Shown here piece by piece: positions 56,109-64,000 of a DNA stretch of 64,000 nt (its first letter is position 1; every line of letters begins with the position of its first letter). Made by a program: the position numbers and the translations under genes. The notes under the pieces are model-generated. The model was not told where the DNA came from, did no database searches, and worked only from the letters and a program-made list of their open reading frames with translations. The stretch covers positions 487,041-551,040 of the forward strand of contig CAVRVO010000003.1 of assembly GCA_963724625.1 (NCBI GenBank), read 5' to 3'. Source of the stretch: DATBVX01 sp963724625 (GTDB taxonomy: Bacteria > Pseudomonadota > Gammaproteobacteria > Steroidobacterales > Steroidobacteraceae).

Positions 56109-56802
56109 TTTCTGCAGTGTACTTGTGCGGTGTAGTGTCTGTTGATTCGTGCTTGGTGCGCGCATCGCGTGCACCAGGTGAACGTCAAAGTCATGAGCCT
56201 TGTTACGTTGTAGTGCACGCACCACGAAGTCTCGAATGCGCGAACACGCAACTTTCGTCTGCGTGCGAGCCTCGCGAACTGGCGTGAACAGCAATTTGTG
56301 GTTCGTCTCCGCTCAGGCGCGGCATGTGACGCGTTATTCCTCCATGTTGCGCCGGAATGCACCGTCAATTTTCTGATCGCGGGGTGTGGATGCCGGCTCG
56401 AGTTCCAAAATCGCGGCCGTGGGGACGTCCGTTTTTGTACATAGAATCAAACTGTTGCGACCGTAGCGAACGGCCTCGTGCGAATTGCTATGACGGATTG
56501 TTGCGAAGGCCTTGCAAAAAATTTGCGACTGGATCATCTTATTGCCAAACATGATAGCGGTACCAGAGAAGTTGATTGACTATAAATTGACAGCGCTGTC
56601 CTAGATTGTCGGCTACTGTGTGGCCCCGTGATTCAGCAGCGGCCCGCACACATGAAAGTAGCAGCACGGCAATCGCGACAGTCCGAGTGAGTGCGAGGAA
56701 ACAACGCTCGACTTCGGAGCAACAGCGGTCGCCAGAAGAAGCGAGTGTGTGGAAGTCTGATCAGGGTCAACTAACAAACTACTTGGGATAGGGGGGCGGC
56801 TG
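56109..56802. other. Intergenic region upstream of the large TonB receptor
   Basis: No gene is supported in about 690 bases. The region is less GC-rich than its surroundings. It carries the operator at 56589 and should hold promoters for the divergent solute-binding protein operon and the receptor. Confidence 0.6.
56588..56600. promoter_or_regulatory. LacI-type operator TGACAGCGCTGTC
   Basis: The 12-base palindrome GACAGCGCTGTC sits 203 bases before the receptor start. The same core occurs in LacI-family operators of carbohydrate receptor loci in caulobacters and xanthomonads. TTGACA at 56587-56592 (a perfect -35 hexamer) overlaps it, so a bound repressor would block the promoter. The -10 is unclear. 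Confidence 0.6.
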
Positions 56803-59800
56803 ATGGTTAGGCACAACAAGTTGGCTGTTGCCATTGCGGCAATTCTGGCATCTGCAACGAGTCACGCAGACACGCAGGACGCGCAGACGACGAATGGCGC
56901 CGCGGCGCCAGCGGCGAGTCCCGCTGCGCAGGAACCCGGATACCAGGCACCGATCGGTGAAGTGGTCGTCACGGGATTGCGAAGCAGCCTCGATAAGTCA
57001 ATGGACATCAAGCGCGACGCGCACGGCGTGGTCGACGCGATCAGCGCCGAGGATATCGGCAAGTTCCCCGATACCAATCTCGCCGAGTCGTTGCAGCGAA
57101 TCACCGGTATTTCGATCGAGCGCCGCGACGGCGAGGGTGCGCAGATCACCGCGCGCGGCTTCGGCCCGGAGTTCAACCTGGTGACGTTGAACGGCCGCCA
57201 GATTCCCGGCGCCGACGGCTTCGGCAGCGGCGACCTGGTTGTCGGCGGCCAGGACTCGGGCACGCGCGCGTTCAACTTCGCGCAGCTCTCCTCCGATGCG
57301 ATCAGCGCGCTCACGGTCTACAAGACCGGGCGCGCCGATGTGCCCAGCGGCGGCATCGGTGCCACGCTCGATATCAAGACCGACCGGCCGTTTGATCACA
57401 CCGGCTGGTTGCTCAACGCCGGCGTCAAGGGCGTCTACGACGACTCCGAGCTCTTCAGCTCTGATATCACGCCGGAGGCGTCGGCGATCATGAGCTACGC
57501 CAATGATGACAAGACCTGGGGCGTTGGCGTGAACGCCAGCTACCAGAAGCGCCATGGCGGCGCGGTGCAGTCCACCGTGAATGCCTGGAACATGCAGAGC
57601 TGGAACGGCACCAGTTCCGCAATGCGCCCCGATGGCACGGTCACGAACGCGCCGGCGATCGGCCAGCTCTACGGCATGCCGAACGATATCCGCTATGCGT
57701 TCTCGGACTTCGAGCGCGAACGCATCAACGGCCAGGCAGTCGTCCAACTGGCGCCGGTCGACAGCGTCACGCTGACCTTGGACTACACCTTCTCCCGCAA
57801 CCAGATTACTGAGGAACGCGGCGAGCAGACGATGTGGCTACAGCGCAGCAACAGCTTCACCGACTTGACGTTCGACACTGGCGAAGCGGTTGCCACACCG
57901 GTGTTCCTGCGCGACATCGTCGGCGGTAAGGACTTCGGCTTCGAACAGCAGCATAACGAACAGGAGTACAAGCTTGATTCGATCGGTTTCAACGCCAAGT
58001 GGCAGGTGAACGACCGCTTGAGTTTTAACCTCGATGCGCACGACTCGAAGACCAAGAGCGACCCGAACGACCCGTCGGGCGCCAGCCAGGTCGCCGTCTC
58101 CGTTGCCGGCACCAACTGCGCCAACGGGGACTGCACGGGCGCATGGGCGCAGCAGTTCACGTTCAACAACGAGCTGCCGATCGCCGAGCGAGTATTCTTC
58201 CCGACGGTCGATGACGCGGTAGCCGGCACCAACGGCATCGTGGACCCGGATTTCACCGAGAACGAAGTCGCCTCGCAGATGCTGCGCGTCTGGTCCAGGA
58301 AGCAGGAGACGGAGATCAAGGAGGGCCGCATCGACGGCGCACTCGACTTCGAGAACGGCCGCTTCAGTTTCGGTGTCGACTATTCCAAGGTCAACGCCAC
58401 CCGCCAGAACAGCAATGGCACGGCGGTGCTGGGCAACTGGAGCGCCTCTGACGCCGGCCAGGTGCCGGACATGATGGCACTGCTCAAGCCGTTCAGCATG
58501 ACCGGGCTGTTCAACGACTTCAACGCCAGCGGCGCTCCGACCGGTGCGTGGCGCGGCAACGCCGACGCCCTGGCTCAATGGGCGATGACCGACGGCATGA
58601 CCCATCCGGAAACCGGCGCGCCCTACAGCAACTGGAACGAGGACAGCATGACGGACGGTGTGCTGATGAACAACCCGCAGCTGGCCAACGACAACGAAAT
58701 CGACGAGAAGACCAAGGCGGTTTACATTCAGTTCCAGCTGAACGGCGAGCTGGGCAGCTTCCCCGTCAGCACCGTCATCGGCGTGCGTTACGAGCAGACC
58801 GATGTCGAGTCGACTTCGACGATTGCAATCCCGAGCGCGCTGGTGTGGGAGGCGAACAACGACTTTTCGGTGCGGCTATCGCCCGACGTGCAGCCCTTCA
58901 GCGAGAAGGCCGACTACGACTACGTGCTCCCCAGTCTCGACTTCAGTGTCGGGCTTACCGACACATTGAAGGGTCGTGTCTCCTTCGGCCAGACTATTGC
59001 GAGAGCGCCGTATAGCAACCTCTACGCGGGACCCACGGCCAACCGCGCGAACGGTTCGGTGCTGATCGATCCGTCCACGCGCGCCACCGGCGACGCGCAG
59101 AACCCGGCACTGAAACCGCTCGAGTCCGATAATCTCGACGTGGCCCTGGAGTGGTACTTCGCCCAGTCCAGCTACGTGTCGGCGACCTTCTGGAACAAGC
59201 GCGTCACGAACTTCGTCGGCAACTCGGTGGTGCAGGAGCCGCTCTACGGCATAACTGATCCGACTTCGGGCCCTGACGCGCAGGCCGCGCTCGCCTTCCT
59301 GCAGAGCGGGGCCTGCCAGACCCAGGTCGCCGCGGCAGGCAACGACGTCGCTGCGGGGTGCTCCGCTAACGACACGGCGCTGTTCACTGCGGTGGCGATG
59401 CTGCGCAATGAGGCCGCGACCGGTGGGCTGGCGGCGTACAACGGCAGCTCAGCGCAGATCCTGTCGATGGAGAACACCTACGACCTGGTCGGCGAGGCGG
59501 ACGATCCGCTGTACCAGTTCAACGTCAATCGGCCGGTCAACCAGCACACGGCCGACTTGAATGGCTGGGAATTTGGCGGCCAGTACTTCCTCGGCGACAC
59601 CGGCTTCGGCATCCTCGCCAATTACACGATCGTCAACGGCGATGTGAACTTCAACAACGCCGGGGATCCGAGCGTTGAGCAGTTCGCGCTGCTGGGCCTC
59701 AGCGATACCGCCAACGCCGTGCTGATGTACGAGAAGTACGGCATTTCGGCGCGCCTGGCGTATAACTGGCGTGACGAGTACCTGATTCAGACGAACCAGC

Positions 59801-60012
59801 AGGGCACTAACCGCAATCCGTACTACGTAGAGGCCTACGATCAGTTGGATCTGAGCGTCAACTACCGGTTTAACACCGGCCTCTCGCTCGGGTTCGAGGT
59901 GATCAACCTGACGGGCGAGGACGTCCGCTGGCATGGCCGGTCCGACAAGCAACTGATCAAGCTGATCGACCAGAGCCCGCGCTACATGATCGGGGCCCGC
60001 TACAACTTCTAA
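56803..60012 (+). CDS. Large TonB-dependent receptor of the Xanthomonas/Caulobacter carbohydrate group
   Basis: The 1069-residue protein has a signal peptide (NKLAVAIAAILASATSHA), a TonB box-like GEVVVTGLRSSLDKSMDIKR, the plug with DIGKFPDTNLAESLQRITGISIERRDGEG, and a long barrel ending GARYNF. This combination (TIGR01782-like) is the receptor family that heads many carbohydrate utilisation loci. A two-hairpin intergenic region with a terminator follows, so SapC and later genes should be less transcribed. The sugar is not readable. Confidence 0.93.
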   Translation: MVRHNKLAVAIAAILASATSHADTQDAQTTNGAAAPAASPAAQEPGYQAPIGEVVVTGLRSSLDKSMDIKRDAHGVVDAISAEDIGKFPDTNLAESLQRITGISIERRDGEGAQITARGFGPEFNLVTLNGRQIPGADGFGSGDLVVGGQDSGTRAFNFAQLSSDAISALTVYKTGRADVPSGGIGATLDIKTDRPFDHTGWLLNAGVKGVYDDSELFSSDITPEASAIMSYANDDKTWGVGVNASYQKRHGGAVQSTVNAWNMQSWNGTSSAMRPDGTVTNAPAIGQLYGMPNDIRYAFSDFERERINGQAVVQLAPVDSVTLTLDYTFSRNQITEERGEQTMWLQRSNSFTDLTFDTGEAVATPVFLRDIVGGKDFGFEQQHNEQEYKLDSIGFNAKWQVNDRLSFNLDAHDSKTKSDPNDPSGASQVAVSVAGTNCANGDCTGAWAQQFTFNNELPIAERVFFPTVDDAVAGTNGIVDPDFTENEVASQMLRVWSRKQETEIKEGRIDGALDFENGRFSFGVDYSKVNATRQNSNGTAVLGNWSASDAGQVPDMMALLKPFSMTGLFNDFNASGAPTGAWRGNADALAQWAMTDGMTHPETGAPYSNWNEDSMTDGVLMNNPQLANDNEIDEKTKAVYIQFQLNGELGSFPVSTVIGVRYEQTDVESTSTIAIPSALVWEANNDFSVRLSPDVQPFSEKADYDYVLPSLDFSVGLTDTLKGRVSFGQTIARAPYSNLYAGPTANRANGSVLIDPSTRATGDAQNPALKPLESDNLDVALEWYFAQSSYVSATFWNKRVTNFVGNSVVQEPLYGITDPTSGPDAQAALAFLQSGACQTQVAAAGNDVAAGCSANDTALFTAVAMLRNEAATGGLAAYNGSSAQILSMENTYDLVGEADDPLYQFNVNRPVNQHTADLNGWEFGGQYFLGDTGFGILANYTIVNGDVNFNNAGDPSVEQFALLGLSDTANAVLMYEKYGISARLAYNWRDEYLIQTNQQGTNRNPYYVEAYDQLDLSVNYRFNTGLSLGFEVINLTGEDVRWHGRSDKQLIKLIDQSPRYMIGARYNF

Positions 60013-60054
60013 TCCCTGCCCGTGCAGGGAGTGCGGAGTTGCTGCACCAGACAG

Positions 60055-60092
60055 GGGGGGCCGCTGCGAAAGCAGCGGTCCCTTCTTTTATT
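60055..60092 (+). terminator. Rho-independent terminator after the large TonB receptor
   Basis: GGGCCGCTGC, a GAAA loop and GCAGCGGTCCC form a stem with a single bulge, followed by TTCTTTTATT. A smaller hairpin (60013-60030, TCCCTGC/GCAGGGA) lies between it and the receptor stop. This would give a high receptor to downstream-gene ratio. Confidence 0.75.
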
Positions 60093-60237
60093 CTCTCGAA
60101 CCTCCCTGACGTCGTAGCTTTCCCAGCCTCACAGCTCGGACGACTTTTCCCGCGGGACCTCCGGCTTGCGACCTCAGTGGGTTTCTGGAATGGTTGCCGA
60201 AGCCGGCCGGCAGACCCGGTCGACCGCTGGAGCCGAG

Positions 60238-60999
60238 ATGGCGCGATACGAATTACTCAACAACGTGACGCACAAGGACCTGCACGTCATCACCCGCTTC
60301 GGCCGCGAGTTCGGCGACGACGTTGGCATGCTGCCGGCGTTTCCGACCGAATGGGCCGAACTGCATAGGGAGTACCCGATCTTCTTCCGCAAGGACCGCG
60401 GCAGCGACGACTGGCAGTCGGTTGCACTGCTGGGTTTCGAACAGAAGGAAAACCTGTTCCTGCAGGACGAGCGCTGGAACGCCACCTACCTGCCGGGCGC
60501 CGTCGCCAGGGGACCGTTCCTGATCGGCTTCCAGGAGCAGAGTGTCGCGGGTGAGTTGCGCCGGGAACCAGTCCTCCATGTCGACCTGGAACATCCGCGC
60601 GTGACCTTCGGCAAAGGCGAAGGTACTCCGGTGTTCCAGCCGCATGGCGGGCACAGTCCTTACCTGCAGCACATCATCGAGGTGCTGCGTGGTATCCGCG
60701 ACGGCGCAGAAGCCAGTAAGCCGATGTTCGCTGCGTTCGACTCGCTGGGGCTGATCCAGCCCGTCAGCCTCGACGTCCAGTTCGACGACCAGCACCGCGT
60801 CAACGTAGGCGGCCTGCACGGCATCGATCGTGAGCGGCTCGCCGCGCTTGACGCCGCATCGCTGCACCGCCTGCACGCCGCAGGTTATCTCGAAGGCGCG
60901 TTCCTGGTGTTGGCCTCGATGCACAACGTACGCCGGCTGATGGCCGAAAAGCAGCGTCGCCTGCGCCACGAGGCGGCGGCGGCGGAGCGCATAGCCTGA
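60238..60999 (+). CDS. SapC-family protein
   Basis: The 253-residue protein begins ARYELLNNVTHKDLHVITRFG and contains FPTEWAELHREYPIFFRKD and PYLQHIIEVLRGI, the SapC signature. It has no signal peptide. It is typically the first gene after the large TonB receptor in these loci and is found beside JmjC and halogenase genes. The S-layer name in Campylobacter does not define its job here. The ATG at 60238 gives the family start. Confidence 0.88.
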   Translation: MARYELLNNVTHKDLHVITRFGREFGDDVGMLPAFPTEWAELHREYPIFFRKDRGSDDWQSVALLGFEQKENLFLQDERWNATYLPGAVARGPFLIGFQEQSVAGELRREPVLHVDLEHPRVTFGKGEGTPVFQPHGGHSPYLQHIIEVLRGIRDGAEASKPMFAAFDSLGLIQPVSLDVQFDDQHRVNVGGLHGIDRERLAALDAASLHRLHAAGYLEGAFLVLASMHNVRRLMAEKQRRLRHEAAAAERIA

Positions 61000-61001
61000 G
61001 T

Positions 61002-62033
61002 GTGGATGACATGGTCCAGGTGACCGAACGTGTGCGTGTGCTGGACGGTGTCCGGCCCGATGCATTGCCGCTCGGCGAACTGCTCGATGCAGGCGAGCCC
61101 GCACTCCTCAAGGGCCTGGTCCGGGACTGGGGCCTGGTGCAAGCCGCATCACGTTCCACCCAGGAGGCAATGGCCTACCTGCGCGGGTTCTACAACGGCC
61201 GACCGGTGCAGTATTCGTACGGCGGTCCGGATGTCTCCGGGCGTCCGTTCTACAGCGATGACTTCACGGCGCTGAACTGCGAGGTCCGACGCAGCGGACT
61301 GGGCCAGGTGCTGGATGAAATCGCGGCGCATGCAGGCGACGCGCATCCGCCTACGTATTACGTCGCTTCGCTGCTGATCGATACCTGCCTGCCCGGGTTC
61401 CGCAGCGCGAACGATCTCAACTTCGCGGCCCACGGCGTGCAGGCGCCGCCGAGCATCTGGATCGGCAACCGCGTTACCGCCTCCTGCCATTACGATGCGC
61501 TCAACAACGTCGCCTGCTGCGTGGTTGGGCGGCGCCGCTTCACGCTGTTCCCACCGGAGCAGATCGCCAACCTCTATCCCGGTCCGTTGCAGCCGACGCC
61601 CGGCGGGCAGGCGGTCAGCGTCGTCGATTTCGCCGCGCCCGATTTCACGCGTTACCCGCGTTTCCGCGAAGCGCTCGCGGCGCGTCGAAGTGCCGTGCTG
61701 GAGCCGGGCGATGCGATCTTCATCCCGAGCATGTGGTGGCACCACGTCGAAGGATTGGAGGCATTCAACGTGCTGGTCAATTACTGGTGGAACAGCATGC
61801 CTGCGTACATCCCGACGCCGATGCACGCGCTCTATCACGCGCTGTGGACGATCCGCGAGAGGCCGGAGCGGGAGAAGAATGCCTGGCGCCAGGTCTTCGA
61901 CTGGTACGTATTCGGGCCCGGCGAGCGCGCCGGCGAACATTTGCCGGCGCCGGCGCGCGGCATGCTCGGGCCGATCGACGAGGTGCTCGCCCGTCAGCTC
62001 CGGGCGATGCTAGTCGACAAGCTCAATCGTTAG
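61002..62033 (+). CDS. Cupin-like / JmjC-fold Fe(II) 2-oxoglutarate-type oxygenase
   Basis: The 343-residue protein has the cupin-8 core: SCHYDALNNVACCVVGRRRFTLFPP with the metal-binding HxD (HYD), and AIFIPSMWWHHVE with the distal His. The N-terminal half is a helical cap. It begins at a GTG three bases after SapC, or at 61011 ATG. With SapC, halogenase and DUF6445-type genes it forms a recurring set beside TonB receptors. Its substrate is unknown. Confidence 0.87.
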   Translation: MDDMVQVTERVRVLDGVRPDALPLGELLDAGEPALLKGLVRDWGLVQAASRSTQEAMAYLRGFYNGRPVQYSYGGPDVSGRPFYSDDFTALNCEVRRSGLGQVLDEIAAHAGDAHPPTYYVASLLIDTCLPGFRSANDLNFAAHGVQAPPSIWIGNRVTASCHYDALNNVACCVVGRRRFTLFPPEQIANLYPGPLQPTPGGQAVSVVDFAAPDFTRYPRFREALAARRSAVLEPGDAIFIPSMWWHHVEGLEAFNVLVNYWWNSMPAYIPTPMHALYHALWTIRERPEREKNAWRQVFDWYVFGPGERAGEHLPAPARGMLGPIDEVLARQLRAMLVDKLNR

Positions 62034-62090
62034 GACCGCTGCGAGGCACGCGTCACCCGATCGAAAGGCAGTGCGGGGACAAGTTCAGAC

Positions 62091-63668
62091 ATGGGCAAGA
62101 TACGCAAGGTAGTGATCACGGGCGGCGGCACTGCGGGTTGGGTCGCTGCAGCGGCGTTGTCGCACCAGTTCCGGGACCTGCTCGACATCGTGCTGGTCGA
62201 ATCGGAGCAGATCGGCACGGTCGGCGTCGGCGAATCGACCATTCCACCGTTACGGACCTTCCACCGCCTGCTACAGATCGACGAGCGCGAATTCATGCGC
62301 GCAGTCGCCGCCACCTTCAAACTGTCCATCTCCTACGAGAACTGGCTGCGGCCGGGCGACCACTACTTCCATCCGTTCGGTCACACGGGGCTCGGTACCT
62401 GGGCCTGCGATTTCCATCATTTCTGGCTCGACGGCCTGCGCCGTGGCATGCGCTCGGAGCTGGGCGATTTCTGCCTGGAAACCCTGGCCTCGCGCGCGGG
62501 CCGATTCACTCTGCCGGACCGGTCGGAAAGCGGCGATCACCAGTGGTCCTCGAGCCGGGTGCAAGTGTCCACAGCACTGGATCATCCCGAGGTCAGCTAT
62601 GCCTACCAGCTCGACGCGGGTCTGTACGCGCGCTTCCTGCGCCGCTTCGCCGAGCGCCACGGCCTCAGGCGCATCGAGGGGAAGATCCGTCGACGTCGCG
62701 CCAGCATCCCGAAACAGGCTTCATCACCGCACTTGTGCTGGAAGACGGCCAGCTCATCGAAGGCGACCTGTTCATCGACTGCACCGGTTTCCGCGGCCTC
62801 CTGATCGAGCAGACGCTGAAGACCGGCTACGAGGACTGGACCCACTGGCTGCCGTGCGACCGCGCGGTCGCCGCTGCCGTGCGACAGCGGGCCCGGCGAT
62901 ACCGTACACGCGCGCGATTGCGCACGAGGCCGGTTGGCAATGGCGCATTCCGCTGCAGCATCGCGTCGGCAACGGCTATGTCTACTGCAGCAAGTACATC
63001 TGCGACGACGAGGCGACCGAGACGCTGCTGCGCAATCTCGAGGGCGAAGCTGCTCGGAGCCGCGAGCCGTACGCTTCGTCACCGGGCGGCGGCCGAAATC
63101 CTGGAACAAGAACTGCGTGGCGGTCGGGCTGGCAAGCGGCTTCATCGAGCCGCTGGAATCGACCAGCATCCACCTCGGCATCACCGCCGTTGTGCGCCTG
63201 ATTCAACTCTTCCCCTTCGACGGCATTACCCCGGCGCTCGTGAACCGCTACAACGAAATCAGCCGCGCCGAGATGGAGCACGTGCGCGATTTCATCATCC
63301 TGCACTACCACGCCAACCAGCGCGACGAGCCGATGTGGAAGCAGTGCCGCGAGATGACGCTGCCCGACTCGCTCGCGCACCGCATCGCGCAGTTCCGCGA
63401 GCGCGCCCACGCCTGGCAGGGCGAGGACGAACTGTTCCGGCTGGATTCATGGACGCACGTGATGCTGGGACAGGGCATCGTGCCGCAGCAGCACCATCCG
63501 CTGGCGCGGGGACTGGCCGACGACGACATGCGCCGCCTGTTCGACACGATCCGTCAGCCGATCGGGCGTGCGGTGGCGACCATGCCGTCGCACCAGGAGT
63601 TCGTCGAGCGCTATTGCAAGGCGTCGCCGGAAGTGTGGGGGAGCCGGCGGCCAGCGGTGGCGCAGTAA
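62091..63668 (+). CDS. Flavin-dependent tryptophan halogenase-like protein, with several frame breaks
   Basis: The family uses FADH2, O2 and halide to halogenate tryptophan or related rings. Landmarks: FAD-binding GGGTAGWVAAAALS near the N-terminus, VGVGESTIPPL, LDAGLYARFLRRFAERHG, IDCTGFRGLL, HEAGWQWRIPLQHRVGNGYVYC and LASGFIEPLESTSIHL. The frame breaks near 62687 and 62701 (each one extra C, giving GKIVDVAQHPETGFI), near 62868-62878 and 62892-62894, and again around 63045-63075. Corrected, it has about 520 residues, normal for the family. I cannot confirm the Lys and Glu of the halide tunnel from this sequence. The substrate in sugar loci is probably not tryptophan. Confidence 0.88.
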
Positions 63669-63720
63669 TCCATCTTCACCAACGACGTCGTATATATTAG
63701 AGAGTCGAAATCACGGGAGA

Positions 63721-63885
63721 GACGCAATTCGCACTTGGAACGCCAATGTCGGCAATGGCGGCGCCGAGAGTGCATGCGGTTGGTGTAAGGACAAGTGGGG
63801 CTTGTCCTGGCAGATCACTGCTCGCGTTCTGTTAGAAGCAATTACCAATCCGGACCTTGCGGCTGCGAAGCGAAATACGCAATGA
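63721..63885 (+). pseudogene. PhnB/VOC-family C-terminal remnant
   Basis: The translation WNANVGNGGAESACGWCKDKWGLSWQI followed by VLLEAITNPDLAAAKRNTQ matches the C-terminal half of PhnB-like VOC-family proteins (consensus GLSWQI ... DPD). Nothing N-terminal precedes it except the halogenase end, so this is a decayed fragment rather than a gene. Confidence 0.6.
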
Positions 63886-63904
63886 ATAAGTCACCACAAA
63901 CAGG

Positions 63905-64000
63905 ATGATCCTCGAGCTCCATCCCGAGATTCGCATCCAGAAGCTCACGATCGGCAGCGAACAGGCGCCGCTCCTCGTGATCGACAACTTTGTCTCCAAT
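63905..64000 (+). CDS. 5' end of a DUF6445-like protein, cut by the window edge
   Basis: Thirty-two codons are visible, beginning MILELHPEIRIQKLTIGSE and continuing QAPLLVIDNFVSN into the edge. The start resembles the DUF6445 protein that belongs to the same SapC/JmjC/halogenase gene set, in which a VxNF-type segment follows the RxLTIG motif. The assignment is from memory of that pattern and needs the rest of the gene. Confidence 0.55.
   Translation, partial: MILELHPEIRIQKLTIGSEQAPLLVIDNFVSN

Noticed and set aside
61733..63700. 655-codon frame spanning the JmjC end and halogenase
   Set aside because: It is produced by the frame breaks; its only real protein piece is one segment of the halogenase.

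Overview
The window is GC-rich, gene-dense bacterial DNA from a gammaproteobacterium, probably near Xanthomonadales, Nevskiales or Steroidobacterales. Three things point there: the order pncC ... recA-recX-alaS-lysC-csrA-tRNA-Ser; a BamD outer-membrane assembly lipoprotein and an FdhE/FdoGHI formate dehydrogenase; and a locus with a very large TonB receptor, SapC, a cupin/JmjC protein and a tryptophan halogenase, a set typical of xanthomonads and caulobacters. Lineage below class level is inference.

Layout. 1-24947 is mostly core genome: sucD (partial), nadE, bamD (minus), rluD, pgeF, a ZIP transporter, clpB behind a heat-shock-like promoter, an FmdB zinc ribbon, an outer-membrane barrel (minus), aspS, a hydrolase, a beta-lactamase-fold protein and mutS (minus), then pncC, treA, thpR, recA, recX, alaS, lysC, csrA and tRNA-Ser(GCU). 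25049-27707 is a small accessory patch: an aldehyde dehydrogenase, a histidine-kinase remnant, and an ArsR/AHSA1 pair with a palindrome over the ArsR start. 27775-35339 (minus) is a selenium-dependent formate dehydrogenase locus, fdoG-fdoH-fdoI-fdhE-selB, with an in-frame UGA followed by a SECIS-like hairpin.

35551-38323 is the most unusual stretch. A cyclic-di-GMP-I (GEMM) riboswitch lies directly in front of a tightly overlapping three-gene operon: an unrecognised five-helix membrane protein with a coiled coil, a von Willebrand A-like lipoprotein and a SleB-type cell-wall hydrolase. This reads as a second-messenger-controlled envelope module, and I know of no described system that matches it.

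38396-49796 holds two TPR/FlgO-like signalling proteins, an esterase, a SnoaL-like protein, a di-haem cytochrome c, a TonB receptor followed by a GH18 chitinase, and a lactonase-type metallo-beta-lactamase lipoprotein. 49900-56090 (minus) holds a membrane Ser/Thr kinase with a 42-bp coding repeat and a Calx-beta tail, then an ABC importer operon that also encodes a SCO1-like and a cupredoxin-like copper protein. 56589-64000 is the TonB receptor/SapC/JmjC/halogenase cluster behind a LacI-type palindrome, ending in a PhnB-like remnant and the start of a further gene.

A recurring feature is single-base frame breaks in genes that are otherwise intact, several of them essential (nadE, alaS). Most are one extra base, often a C next to another C. 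I read them as consensus errors and annotate those genes across the breaks.
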